64,000 nucleotides of DNA from Flavobacteriales bacterium (GCA_016715895.1 JADJXH010000004.1:806001-870000), one strand, 5' to 3'. Shown: positions 25,152 through 34,053, counted from the stretch's first letter. The notes: generated by a model from the sequence alone, not told the origin. Numbers and translations: made by a program.

Positions 25152-28100
25152 ATGGCCTACGAGCACACGGACATCGAGAAGAAGTGGCAGGACGAATGGC
25201 GGAAGCGCGGCACCTACCGCGTGGCCAACGACCCCTCCAGGCCCAAGTACTACGTGCTCGACATGTTCCCTTATCCCAGCGGCGCCGGCCTGCACGTGGG
25301 GCACCCCTGGGCTACATCGCCAGCGACATCGTGGCGCGCTACAAGCGGCACTGCGGCTTCAACGTGCTGCACCCCATGGGCTACGACAGCTTCGGCCTGC
25401 CCGCGGAACAGTATGCCATCCAGACCGGCCAGCACCCCGCGACCACCACCGAGGTCAACGTGAAGCGCTACCGCGAACAGCTGGACCACATCGGCTTCAG
25501 CTTCGACTGGGACCGCGAGGTGCGCACCAGCGATCCGTCGTTCTACAAATGGACCCAGTGGATCTTCCTGCAGCTCTTCGACAGCTGGTACGACGCCAAG
25601 GCGGACAAGGCCCGTCCGATCAGCGAGCTCATCGCGCGCTTCGAGGCCCAGGGCTGCACCGGCCAGGATGCCGGCGTGCTCACCGGCGACATCGAGCAGT
25701 TCGTGGGCGGCTTCACCGCGGCGGAATGGCAGTCGTTCGATGAACGCACCAAGCAGCTCGTGCTGCAGCACTTCCGCCTGGCCTACCTCAGCGATGCCTG
25801 GGTGAACTGGTGCCCCGCGCTGGGCACGGTGCTCGCCAACGATGAGGTGAAGGACGGTGTGAGCGAGCGCGGCGGCCACCCCGTGGAGCGCAAGCGCATG
25901 AAGCAGTGGAGCCTGCGCATCACCGCATACGCCCAGCGCCTGCTCGATGGGTTGGACGGACTGGACTGGAGCGAGAGCATCAAGGAGGCGCAGCGCAACT
26001 GGATCGGCCGCAGCGAGGGCGCCACCGTGCGGTTTGCCCTCACCCCCGACCCCACTCCGGGGGAGAGGGGGGCACAAGCCCCCAGTTGGGCTGAGCGCCC
26101 GGGTTACTTGACGGCCGACGAGCGCTCGGCCTCAAAGCTCCAGCGTTATGCCCGTGAGAATCGAAAGGACCCCACCGAGGCCGAGGACAGACTATGGCAG
26201 CAGATACGTGGTCAAGCCACCGGCGGCAGGATCCGCAGGCAGCACGTGATCGATAGGTACATTGTGGATTTCGTCTCGTTGCCCAAGCGGTTGATCATCG
26301 AGGTGGATGGCGGCATTCATGAGCAGACCCGAGAAGAGGATGCTGCTCGAACAGAGCGATTGAAGGAACTGGGCTTTGATGTCATCCGCTTCACGAACGA
26401 GGAGGTGATGGCAGACATGCCTCGCGTAGTGGAAGCCATTAAAGCCGCTCTTGGTCCAAGGCCGGATGTCAGGTTTTCGGATGCGGAGCGCGTTTCCCCC
26501 TCTCCGTCGGAGAGGGGGCCAGGGGGTGAGGGGCATTTCATCGAGGTCTTCACCACCCGCCCGGATACCCTTTTTGGCGTAACGTTCTTAACGCTGGCTC
26601 CGGAACACGAACTGGTTCCCGTTCTCACAACGCCGGACCGCAAGGCCGAGGTGGAGGCCTACGTGAACACCGCCAAGAACCGCAGCGAGCGCGAGCGCCA
26701 GGCCGAGGTGGACAAGGTGAGCGGCGTGTTCACCGGCAGCTACGCGAGGCACCCCTTCACCGGTGCGGATGTGCCCGTGTGGGTGGGCGATTACGTGCTG
26801 GCCGGCTACGGCACCGGTGCCGTGATGGCCGTGCCCGGCGGCGACCAGCGCGACTGGCGCTTCGCGAAGCACTTCGGTCTGCCCATCATCGCGGTGACCG
26901 AGGCTGCCGATATCGAGAAGGAGGCCGACGAGCGCAAGGACGCTACCATCTGCAGCGAGGGCTTCCTCAAGGGCTTGAAGGTGCCGCAGGCCATCACCCG
27001 CGCCATCCAAGAGCTGGAGAAGCTCGGCGCCGGCGAGGGCCGCACCAACTTCCGCCTGCGCGATGCCGCCTTCGGCCGCCAGCGCTATTGGGGCGAGCCG
27101 ATCCCCATCTACTACCAGGACGGAATCCCCTATCCGCTGCCGGAAAACGAGTTGCCTTTGAAGCTCCCCGAAGTGGACAAGTTCCTGCCCACGGAGGACG
27201 GTGAACCGCCCCTGGCCCGCGCCGCCAACTGGAGCTATAACGGCTTCCCGTTGGAGACCACCACCATGCCCGGTTGGGCCGGTAGCAGCTGGTACTTCCT
27301 GCGCTATATGGATCCCGGTAACGCGGAGCGCTTTGCCTCACCCGAGGCCATCAACTATTGGCAACAGGTGGACCTTTACGTGGGCGGCAGCGAGCACGCC
27401 ACCGGCCACCTGCTCTACTTCCGCTTCTGGACCAAGTTCCTGCACGACCGCGGCTGGCTGCCCTTCGATGAGCCCGCGAAGAAGCTGGTGAACCAGGGGA
27501 TGATCCAAGGGGTAAGTGCTTGGGTCTATCGTTGCAGTATTACCTGGAACTCTTCTGGTCTTGATGTCTCAGATGCGCTGTCTTTCATTGAGCCTTTCGC
27601 GCTGCTTGTGTCTTCAGATGTTGCCGATGACTGGAGGTCAAATGACCCGTCCCGACAATCATCAGCCGATGAGTTGATGCGAGCAGGTCTGAACTCGCTT
27701 GAAGAGGTTGCGAACAACCAGGGGACGCCGGCCAGTTTTCGTGGGAGACTGCCGATCGACCGACACCTCTCATCCGCGCGAATTGGGATTGAGTTCGTTG
27801 ATGGAGATCACTTGATCAGTGAATCAGGACTTCGTTCGGACCGAAGAGAGTATAAGGAAGCGTTCTTCGTGAAGCGAGGTCAGGACTTCATGGTTACTCG
27901 CGAAGTCGAGAAGATGTCCAAGTCGAAGTTCAACGTGGTGAACCCCGACGACATCATCACCAAGTACGGCGCCGACACGCTGCGCTTGTACGAGATGTTC
28001 CTGGGCCCCTTGGAGCAGAGCAAGCCTTGGGACACCAACGGCATCGAGGGCACCTTCCGCTTCCTGCGGAAGTTCTGGAACCTCTTTCACGGTCCGGAGG

Positions 28101-28594
28101 ATACGTTCCAGTTGACCGACGACGCCCCCACCAAACCCGAACTGAAGATCCTGCACGCCACCCTGAAGAAGGTGACCGAGGACATCGAGAAGATGAGCTT
28201 CAACACCAGCGTGGCGCAGTTCATGATCGCGGTGAACGAGCTGGGCAGCCTGAAGTGCACCAAGCGCGCGGTGCTGGAGCCGCTGGTGGTCGCCCTGGCA
28301 CCCTTCGCCCCGCACATCGCCGAGGAGCTGTGGCAGAAGCTCGGGCATGCTGACAGCGTCACCACCGCCCCCTGGCCGCAATGGAGCGCCGAGCACCTGG
28401 TGGAGGACAGCTTCAGCTACCCCATCAGCTTCAACGGCAAGACCCGCCTGCAGCTGGAGTTCCCCATCGCGCTGGACCCCAAGAGCGTGGAGGAGCAGGT
28501 GCTGGCCAACCCCGAGGTGCAGGCCCGGCTCGAAGGCAAGGCGCCCAAGAAGGTGATCGTGGTGCCCAATCGCATCGTGAACATCGTGGTGTAA
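25152..28594 (+). CDS. leuS: Leucyl-tRNA synthetase with frameshift, DUF559 insertion and atypical domain
   Basis: Charges tRNA-Leu. The start MAYEHTDIEKKWQDEW at 25152 and the HIGH-type motif 'LHVGHP' are in one frame; everything after the C-run at 25304-25307 is one frame over, where a single missing C explains the break. 'GRSEGATV', 'IEVFTTRPDTLFGVTF' (editing domain), 'VGGSEHATGHLLYFRFW', 'VEKMSKSKFNVVNPDD' and the C-terminal domain are all canonical. Two oddities: an in-frame DUF559 element (26036-26536) between 'GRSEGATVRF' and 'IEVFTTRPDT', and an enlarged, clearly lower-GC segment (27513-27905) between 'QGMIQG' and KMSKS. The total of about 1,147 codons exceeds the usual 940. Confidence 0.93.
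26036..26536 (+). mobile_element. DUF559 nuclease-like element inserted in-frame in leuS
   Basis: The ends are imperfect inverted repeats of about 33 bp (CCCTCACCCCCGACCCCACT... on the left, its near complement ...GGGGGTGAGGGG on the right). The interior encodes a DUF559/PD-(D/E)XK domain: 'ENRKDPTEAEDRLWQQIRG', 'RRQHVIDRYIVDFVSL', 'RLIIEVDGGIHEQ', 'LGFDVIRFTNEEV'. The frame stays open across both junctions, so leuS would be translated with the domain inside its editing domain. Elements of this repeat-DUF559-repeat type are scattered in Bacteroidota genomes; mobility mechanism unknown. Confidence 0.85.
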
Positions 28595-28943
28595 GGTCCC
28601 ACAGGCATCTTGCCTGTGGCGCGATGAACAGGATGGCCAGGCGCTGGCTGCGGGCTCGGCACCGGAAGCACCTTTCCGCGAATTGCGTTGTCCGCCTACC
28701 ATGGACGGTATCATGGTCCACAAGGTCACCAAGCGCACAGGCATGCGGAACGCTGGACGATCCTGAAGTAAGCGGCCAGGCGATCGCGCAAGAAAGCGCG
28801 CGCGTTCCGGCACATACCCGGTGCGTCTGGATCGGTGATGGTCATCCCCCTTCCACCGGCCGGTCCCCTGCTCGTGTTAAAGTCTGTTGCAGCCGCCCGG
28901 GGGCATGGTCGTGCGCCCCACCTTCGGGGAAACGCACCGGGCC
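28595..28943. other. Gene-poor stretch after leuS with a hairpin
   Basis: CCACAGGCATCTTGCCTGTGG at about 28600-28620 (a nine-base arm on each side of a three-base loop) is a degenerate member of the CACAGGCG palindrome family and may end leuS transcription. I see no supported gene in the remainder; short open frames on both strands are unconvincing. CACCTTCG near 28918-28925 could be the promoter of the next gene. Confidence 0.45.
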
Positions 28944-29297
28944 ATGATCATCACCGGCTTCCTCACCCCCTACCTGCTGTGCATGGGGCTCGCGTTCCCC
29001 TGCGGACCCACGGAACAGCTACCGCCCGTGGCGGGCACACCGCGCGTGAACGTGCAGCGGCTCATCCGCGCGGTGCCGGTGCCCAAGGACCTTGCGGCTG
29101 TGGACCTGGTGCAGCGCACCTGTGCGCTCTACGTGGCGATGCGTTCCCATGCCCTGCGCGACCCGATCGCCTTCGGGCGCGAGCTGGAGAGCGCCGCCGT
29201 GCGGTGGAACTACTGCCCGGGCGGCACCATGGTGGCCTGCGCGGTGGTGCCCACGGCGGACGGGGATAGTGTGGTCACCGGGATCCCGCTGCATTGA
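28944..29297 (+). CDS. Small secreted hypothetical protein
   Basis: The ATG at 28944 gives a 117-residue protein with a hydrophobic N-terminal segment ('GFLTPYLLCMGLAFPCG') that looks like a signal or lipoprotein-like leader, then a soluble region with three further Cys residues. An ACCTTCG element about 20 bp upstream favours this start over 28887. No family recognised. Confidence 0.5.
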   Translation: MIITGFLTPYLLCMGLAFPCGPTEQLPPVAGTPRVNVQRLIRAVPVPKDLAAVDLVQRTCALYVAMRSHALRDPIAFGRELESAAVRWNYCPGGTMVACAVVPTADGDSVVTGIPLH

Positions 29298-29375
29298 GCG
29301 GCCGGTGCGTGCCACACCACGGTCGGGTTGATCACGTGGTGCGGCCGCTGAGGCGGCGCCCGCTCACACGTGAGC

Positions 29376-29398
29376 GTCGCACAGGCGTCCCGCCTGTG
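29376..29398. repeat. REP-like palindrome, family B (single copy)
   Basis: GTCGCACAGGCGTCCCGCCTGTG, an imperfect palindrome, same word as in the clusters near 32.4, 33.5, 36.3 and 36.6 kb. Confidence 0.7.
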
Positions 29399-29431
29399 TT
29401 CACCCCCTCGCTCGCGCCAGAGGGGGCGGCT

Positions 29432-30031
29432 TCAAGGCCGCGGGCACCGGTAGTTCTTCACGTACTTGAACATCCGGTCGGCCTCGTGGTCCATGCTGTC
29501 GTACCTCCCGGCGTAGCCCTCCTCCAGGCCTTTCTCCATGGCCGTGATCGCCTCCGCGCAATCCTTGCCGAAGTACTTCTTGATCTCCCGCAGCATCTCG
29601 CGGTCCTTGGCCTCGCGCCAGGAATGCATCTCCTTCTTCAGCACGTATTTCCCGGCGGCCTTGTCGATGATGTACATGAAGGAGAAGCCATCCCAGTAGC
29701 TCGTCAGGATGTACTGGTCGCTTTCCATGATCACCTCGTGGAGGCGGTCCATGCCCAGGCTCCCGATGGACATGTTGACCCACCTGCGGCCCCCGAAATG
29801 CAGCTCGGAGACCTTGCTTTGGCCGACCTGTCGTTCGCGTTTATCCTCCTTCACATGGTAGCGCAGGTACTGGCCCGTCATGCTGCACGTGCTGCTCTGT
29901 GAGCTCTGCGATTCGTACATCCACACAGTGTCCCCTTTCTCGATGAAGAAGCCCACGGGATCCTGGGCAGTAGTGGATAGTGTGCACACGACCGGCACAA
30001 GGATGAAGGCGCGAACGCTCATGATCGCCAT
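29432..30031 (-). CDS. Secreted hypothetical protein
   Basis: A 199-residue protein with a signal peptide (about 1-22, ending 'STTAQ'). The mature part is rich in Lys and Glu with a helical C-terminal third ('KEMHSWREAKDREMLREIKK', 'AITAMEKGLEEGY'). No known domain recognised and no T9SS tail. GC is moderately lower than in the housekeeping genes. Possibly periplasmic. Confidence 0.65.
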   Translation of the reverse strand: MAIMSVRAFILVPVVCTLSTTAQDPVGFFIEKGDTVWMYESQSSQSSTCSMTGQYLRYHVKEDKRERQVGQSKVSELHFGGRRWVNMSIGSLGMDRLHEVIMESDQYILTSYWDGFSFMYIIDKAAGKYVLKKEMHSWREAKDREMLREIKKYFGKDCAEAITAMEKGLEEGYAGRYDSMDHEADRMFKYVKNYRCPRP

Positions 30032-30049
30032 GAATGATGGTGGTCAAAG

Positions 30050-30496
30050 CTAGCGGATCGTCACCACCCTGAACCCGAACTGCGCGCCTGGGAACACCCC
30101 GCCGGGATTTTGATGGAACCCGCTGGGTATGCTGGTGGACACCGTTACCTGGCCGATGGAGTCGCTGTGCGAATAGGTCACGACAGGCGGAATATCATCC
30201 ACCATGAAGGGCAGCAAGGTGAACACCGTGTCGCCGCCCGTGGCATCATAGAAGTGCACCCGCACGAACCCGTTCAGCAGAATGTCCTGTGTTACGGCGG
30301 GCACCGGGAATGTGGTCCGGTAGCTGGTGGTTCCGGAGCCGCTCCAACCGGCCTGGGGTGGGTTGGGGAAGTAGGCGGCGTTCACGGTCAGACTTCCGTC
30401 CGCCCCGGCTGGGCCTTGCGGTCCAGTGGCGCCATCCTTGCCGCAGCCCGTGGATAGGAGCAGGGCTGCGACACCGATGAAACGCGGGATGCGCAT
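30050..30496 (-). CDS. Lipoprotein with short collagen-like segment
   Basis: From ATG 30496: lipoprotein signal with lipobox 'LLSTGC', then 'GKDGATGPQGPAGADG', a short Gly-X-Y stretch common just after the lipid anchor in Bacteroidota lipoproteins, then a beta-rich domain of about 110 residues. It ends 'FGFRVVTIR'. Eighteen bp separate it from the next gene at 30031 on the same strand, so the two are probably co-transcribed. Function unknown. Confidence 0.7.
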   Translation of the reverse strand: MRIPRFIGVAALLLSTGCGKDGATGPQGPAGADGSLTVNAAYFPNPPQAGWSGSGTTSYRTTFPVPAVTQDILLNGFVRVHFYDATGGDTVFTLLPFMVDDIPPVVTYSHSDSIGQVTVSTSIPSGFHQNPGGVFPGAQFGFRVVTIR

Positions 30497-30594
30497 GCGG
30501 TTCGTGCTGAGGCCCAACGGCAGGCTGGGGTGAACGCCGCCGCGCTGTTCCATGCTCTTTTCCATGTTGGGATGATCGCCTCACGAAAGTAGGC

Positions 30595-30690
30595 TACGCC
30601 CCCTCACCCCCCACCACACCTCCGGAACGGGTAGGTGCTTGGCCGGGCGACGCACAAAGCCTACCCGCATGCGCACCCCCAGCGGCCCAG
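30595..30690 (-). pseudogene. Fragment of a LuxR-type regulator
   Basis: The minus strand encodes 'LGVRMRVGFVRRP' in a context matching the end of the HTH domain of the gene at 33517-33846 ('LGVRTRVGLVRRA'), including the downstream GGTGTGG... region. Only the C-terminal part is present. Confidence 0.6.
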
Positions 30691-30721
30691 ACGGCTCCCC
30701 TTGCCGAATGCATATGGCCCG

Positions 30722-30793
30722 GCCGACCATTCCCTGCGGATCGATGGTCCATCGGCCCTTGGTGCCGAAGGCCTTGGCCTGGGCTGATGAGCT
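30722..30793 (+). repeat. 72-bp repeated element, copy 1
   Basis: Identical over 72 bp to 35341-35412 in the same orientation. It contains internal palindromes (GGCC...GGCC and a GATCGATGGTCCATCG segment). It is bordered here on the right by GGCCGCCGGAGGCGGAGC, whose reverse complement borders copy 2 on the left. Confidence 0.8.
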
Positions 30794-30932
30794 AAGGCCG
30801 CCGGAGGCGGAGCGGCCCGGAGGTGCTCGGCCGGCGGAGGGACGGCGTGGGTGCCCGCGCAAGGAGGCTATCAAGATCGTTGGGATCTGCTGGGGCTGTA
30901 AGCTGTTACCCACTGTCTGGTCCTGCGTGCAT

Positions 30933-31010
30933 GAACGGCTGCACTATCCATACTCGAGCAGAGCTGCCAATGCGGGAATACCGTCGTTGCTAAGCGTTGA
31001 GATCATCTGA
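30933..31010 (+). pseudogene. Remnant of the 3' end of a REP-associated transposase
   Basis: Reads like the last 25 codons of the transposase at 31161-31691 (YPYSS...AGMPSMLSVEII region) with several substitutions and the same trailing ATCTGACAGG. The rest of that copy is missing. A family A REP follows directly. Confidence 0.65.
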
Positions 31011-31016
31011 CAGGGA

Positions 31017-31043
31017 GGCACGGACCGCAGATCCGCGCCAGCG
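31017..31043 (+). repeat. REP sequence family A, copy 1
   Basis: GGCACGGACCGCAGATCCGC plus GCCAGCG; one base different from the copy at 31699. It follows the transposase remnant. Confidence 0.65.
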
Positions 31044-31114
31044 GCATTCGGGCTATTGAGTTCTTTCCGTTATCTCCATCGTCCATTCACGTAGGTCGAT
31101 CACTTCGACCTCAT

Positions 31115-31141
31115 CGCTGGCGCGGATCCGCGATCCGTGCC
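31115..31141 (-). repeat. REP sequence family A, copy 2 (inverted)
   Basis: Reverse complement of the 31699-31725 copy. It lies 19 bp upstream of the transposase start, so the gene is bracketed by inverted REPs. Confidence 0.7.
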
Positions 31142-31160
31142 ATCCCCTAGCTTGGACCTC

Positions 31161-31691
31161 GTGAGCCGGAAGTACAAGATCCACGACCAGGCCGACGCCC
31201 ATTTCATCACCTATACCGTCGTGGGTTGGGTGGACGCGTTGAGCAGGCCGCTCTACAAGGACATCGTGGTCGACAGCCTGGCCCACTGCCAGCGCGAGAA
31301 AGGCCTCGAGCTGTTCGCCTGGTGCATCATGAGCAACCATGTGCACCTGATCGCCCGGGCCGCCGAAGGCCAGCGGCTCCAGGATATCCTCCGCGACCAC
31401 AAGAAGTTCACCGCCAAGAAGATCGTGGAAGCCATCATCAGCAACGCACAGGAGAGCCGCCGGGAGTGGTTGCTGCCCTTGCTGCGCCGACCGGATGGCA
31501 GCATCCGGTTCTGGCGGCACGACCTGCACCCCATCTGGCTGCGCACGCCTGCGGTGATCGACCAGAAGTTGGACTACATCCACATGAATCCGGTGAATGA
31601 GGGCTTCGTGGATGAACCGCAGCATTATCCCTACTCGAGCGCAGCTGCCTATGCGGGGATGCCGTCAATGCTGAGCGTGGAGATCATCTGA
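31161..31691 (+). CDS. REP-associated tyrosine transposase (Y1/HUH)
   Basis: The GTG start (VSRKYKIHDQ) matches how family members begin. The HUH pair is visible in 'MSNHVHLIARAAEG' and the catalytic Tyr in 'LDYIHMNPVNEGF'. 'HYPYSSAAAYAG' is the usual C-terminal motif. 176 residues. RAYTs are domesticated IS200/IS605-like single-strand transposases that mobilise or process REP palindromes. Here family A REPs lie in inverted orientation on both sides, and a broken older copy of the 3' end lies upstream. Confidence 0.9.
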   Translation: MSRKYKIHDQADAHFITYTVVGWVDALSRPLYKDIVVDSLAHCQREKGLELFAWCIMSNHVHLIARAAEGQRLQDILRDHKKFTAKKIVEAIISNAQESRREWLLPLLRRPDGSIRFWRHDLHPIWLRTPAVIDQKLDYIHMNPVNEGFVDEPQHYPYSSAAAYAGMPSMLSVEII

Positions 31692-31698
31692 CAGGAGA

Positions 31699-31725
31699 GG
31701 CACGGATCGCAGATCCGCGCCAGCG
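31699..31725 (+). repeat. REP sequence family A, copy 3
   Basis: Begins GGCACGGATCGCAGATCCGC and ends GCCAGCG, 7 bp after the transposase stop. Forms an inverted pair with 31115-31141. Confidence 0.7.
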
Positions 31726-31768
31726 GCGACGGCCTGCGCGCCCGCGCAAGGAGGCTATATTGACGGGG

Positions 31769-32389
31769 ATGGAACTCGACTCCCTGTTCTTCGACGACCA
31801 CGACGCCGTGGACGTGCACGAACGGAACCTCCCCCATTGGCGGCAGGAAGGCAAGCTGTACTTCGTGACGTGGCGGCAGGCGGACAGCATCCCTGCCGCG
31901 AAGCGTGAGCAGTGGGCGCAGGAGCGTGCAGCGTTCATCGCCGCCCATGGGGATCCGGCCGCCACGCGGTTGGGACCGGAGCTTCGGCGGTGCTATCATC
32001 AGCTGTTCAGTGAGCGGGTGCACCGCTGGCTGGACGTCGGGCACGGCTCGTGCGCACTGCGCAGGCCGGATGTCGCGGGCATCGTCCGCGCGGCCTTGCA
32101 TCAGTTCGACGGTCAGCGCTATCGCCTGGGGTCCTTCGCCATTGCGGGCAACCATGTGCATGTGCTCGTGGCACCGGTGGCCGGCATCGCGCTCTCCCGC
32201 GTGTTGCACAGCTGGAAGTCGTACACAGCGAAGGCCATCAACACCGCCTTGGGCCGCAGCGGCACCTTCTGGCAGGCGGAGAGCCACGACCACCTCGTGC
32301 GGTCGGCGGCTGCGCTGTACCGCATCGAGGCATACATCCACGCCCACGAAGAGCAAGGCGCGCTCGTGGAGCGCAGGGACCTCCTTTAG
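31769..32389 (+). CDS. Second REP-associated tyrosine transposase, different subfamily
   Basis: A 206-residue HUH protein. 'RNLPHWRQEGKLYFVTWRQA' is the family N terminus, 'IAGNHVHVLVAP' holds the HUH pair, and 'YRIEAYIHAHEEQG' carries the candidate Tyr. It differs strongly from the transposase at 31161, so they are distinct subfamilies. It is followed directly by CACAGGCG palindromes (family B), which are likely its substrate. The last 54 bp recur at 36215-36268. Confidence 0.85.
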   Translation: MELDSLFFDDHDAVDVHERNLPHWRQEGKLYFVTWRQADSIPAAKREQWAQERAAFIAAHGDPAATRLGPELRRCYHQLFSERVHRWLDVGHGSCALRRPDVAGIVRAALHQFDGQRYRLGSFAIAGNHVHVLVAPVAGIALSRVLHSWKSYTAKAINTALGRSGTFWQAESHDHLVRSAAALYRIEAYIHAHEEQGALVERRDLL

Positions 32390-32410
32390 CGTCGCACGGG
32401 CATTCCGGTA

Positions 32411-32520
32411 AAGTCGCACAGGCGTCCCGTCTGTCTTCACCCCTCACAGGCGCTCCTTTGAAGTCGCACAGGCGTCCCGCCTGTGTCCACGCCTCACAGG
32501 CGGGACGCCTGTGCGACACC
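32411..32520. repeat. REP cluster, family B
   Basis: Four half-copies or full copies of the GTCGCACAGGCGTCCCGCCTGTG word. The final pair is in inverted orientation, so the cluster can fold into a long hairpin. It lies just downstream of the second transposase. Confidence 0.8.
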
Positions 32521-32524
32521 ATGC

Positions 32525-32735
32525 GCCGGGCCTCACGCCTTCCGCCGCTTCGGCTTCTTCCCCGGCTTCGCTTGCTCCACCCGCTCCTTCACCGCCGCGA
32601 TGATCGTGGCCAGGTCCGACCGGGGCAGGCTCACCCACCGGCCAAGCGCCTGAGGTTTATCACTTCCTTGTCCAGCGCCTGGTCGGCTTGGGGCGAGGCG
32701 GGCGGCATGGGGTCCGGGTCGCTCAGGCCACCGCG
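32525..32735 (-). pseudogene. Fused remnants of the 36629 gene and a type IIG 3' end
   Basis: 32525-32643 is a near-identical copy of the 3' half of the gene at 36629-36868 (and its flank). Next to it, about 32665-32725 resembles the end of the type IIG gene (38035-38105; DPxxMPPxxxxAxQALDK reading). The same two pieces lie side by side at 36620-36930, so this looks like a truncated duplicate of that locus. Confidence 0.6.
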
Positions 32736-33064
32736 CGCTTGGACCGGCGTGACACCGTCCGGGTGGGCCGTGTCAGCATGCGGCTCATGGTGCTCAGCAG
32801 GAACCCGCGCAGGCTCAAATGCTCATCCAACTCCGGCCATTCCACACCAGCCCCGTCCGGAAGCAGTTCATAGCGGCTCAACTGGGCCGCAGTGGCCTTG
32901 GCCAAACGTTGAAAACTGTCCAATGGGAACTCCAGGCGGCCGCTGTTCAACATCACCAGCAGCAGATTCGCATCCTTGATGGCATGTACGGCCGTGATGC
33001 GTACACCATGCTCCCGGATCAAGGCATTGACGGGATCCTGGATGATCGGCTTTCTAGTGCTCAT
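32723..33064 (-). CDS. DUF2442-family protein
   Basis: A 113-residue protein whose N-terminal 80 residues ('IRITAVHAIKDANLLLVMLNSGRLEFPL...FQRLAKATAAQLSRYELLPDGAGVEWPELDEHLSL') match DUF2442. A short basic tail follows. The ATG overlaps the stop of the upstream DUF4160 gene by 4 bp. DUF4160-DUF2442 pairs are common, mobile and suspected to act as toxin-antitoxin-like modules; this is association, not proof. Confidence 0.85.
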   Translation of the reverse strand: MSTRKPIIQDPVNALIREHGVRITAVHAIKDANLLLVMLNSGRLEFPLDSFQRLAKATAAQLSRYELLPDGAGVEWPELDEHLSLRGFLLSTMSRMLTRPTRTVSRRSKRAVA

Positions 33065-33309
33065 GGCTTGAAGTGTGCGTTCCACGCTTTGATGATGCGC
33101 GCCTTGTTGGCCTTCACCAGTGCCTCCGCTCGCCGGACCTCCTGCACTTTCATGCGTCCATTGTCATCGGCAAGCATCACCGGCTCAAGCCAATACTTCA
33201 CCAGTCCATCCCCTTTGCGCACATGCACGTGCATGGGCTCGTTGTTCTCGTTGCTGTAGAAGTGGAACGCATAGCCCTCGATGTCCGGTTTGATCGCCTT
33301 GGGTGCCAT
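33061..33309 (-). CDS. DUF4160-family protein
   Basis: An 82-residue protein with the diagnostic 'FHFYSNENNEPMHVHVRKGDG' stretch (split here: HFYSNENNEPMHVHV) and the 'KARIIKAWNAHF' end. It is the first gene of the DUF4160/DUF2442 pair and its stop overlaps the next start (ATGA-type). Confidence 0.88.
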   Translation of the reverse strand: MAPKAIKPDIEGYAFHFYSNENNEPMHVHVRKGDGLVKYWLEPVMLADDNGRMKVQEVRRAEALVKANKARIIKAWNAHFKP

Positions 33310-33424
33310 GCGTGTGCTCCAAAGTTAACCCGCTCGCATGGCCTCCGGCTCTGCTTCGCCTACTTCCGCTCCTTCACCACCCGTTCCTTCACCGTCACGA
33401 TGAACCTCCTCTACCGCCGCACAG

Positions 33425-33541
33425 GCGTCCCGATAGTCGCACAGGCGTCCCGCCTGTGTCCACGCCTCACAGGCGTCCCGTTGAAGTCGCACAGGCGTCC
33501 CGCGTGTGTCCGCCCCTCACAGGCGGGACGCCTGTGCGACG
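33425..33541. repeat. REP cluster, family B
   Basis: At least three copies of the CACAGGCGTCCCGCCTGTG palindrome; the last (TCACAGGCGGGACGCCTGTGCGAC) is inverted. The cluster forms the 3' flank of the LuxR-type gene and supplies its last codons. Confidence 0.8.
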
Positions 33542-33846
33542 TTATACGCTGGGGCGGTTTGAGCGTCGCGTACGGATCCGAGCCCCTCACCCCCGCCACA
33601 CCTGCGGCACGGGCACGCGATCAGCCCCAGCGCGATCGCTCGGCGCACCAGACCCACCCGCGTGCGCACGCCCAATTTCCGGTACAGCTTTTCCAGGTGC
33701 GTGCGCACCGTGCGCGCGCTGATGCCCAGCACGGCAGGCAGCTCCTTCACCCCCGGCTCATCGTCGCCACAGAGCAGCCGGCAGATCCGCCGTTCCTGCG
33801 CCGTCAACCGTTCCAGCACCGAAGCCGCATCCATCCGGGCTTCCAT
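33517..33846 (-). CDS. LuxR-type helix-turn-helix protein
   Basis: About 109 residues. Residues about 10-75 are a GerE/LuxR HTH: 'LTAQERRICRLLCGDDEPGV', 'LPAVLGISARTVRTHLEKLY', 'LGVRTRVGLVRRA'. No receiver or ligand domain is present, so it is either a stand-alone regulator or a truncated one. The last residues are read from a family B REP, indicating that the REP insertion replaced the native 3' end. A fragment of a paralogue lies at 30595-30690. Start could be 33846 or 33834. Confidence 0.75.
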   Translation of the reverse strand: MEARMDAASVLERLTAQERRICRLLCGDDEPGVKELPAVLGISARTVRTHLEKLYRKLGVRTRVGLVRRAIALGLIACPCRRCGGGEGLGSVRDAQTAPAYNVAQASRL

Positions 33847-34009
33847 CCCTACCAAGGTGGCTCAACCGGTCTTCCACTCCGCACCCTGTGTTGATCGGTT
33901 CTCCACGATCGATCGTGCGATCGGAGCCTGATCCAGTGTTTTTATGAAAAGCACATCCCCATCCTTGATCGCATTGTTCGCGTGTGCACCCCGCCAACAC
34001 AGACAAAGC

Positions 34010-34053
34010 GAACGCCCCGGCACGCACCCCTGTCGGGGTCGGCCGGGGCGTTC
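34010..34053 (-). terminator. Terminator hairpin of the 34073 gene
   Basis: GAACGCCCCGGC at 34010-34021 pairs with GCCGGGGCGTTC at 34042-34053; an inner CCCC/GGGG stem fills the loop. Located 20 bp downstream of the stop on the minus strand. 33847-34009 holds nothing else I can support. Confidence 0.6.

Noticed and set aside
28624..28947. Open frame after leuS on the plus strand
   Set aside because: Basic low-complexity sequence with no start context and no homology-like motif.
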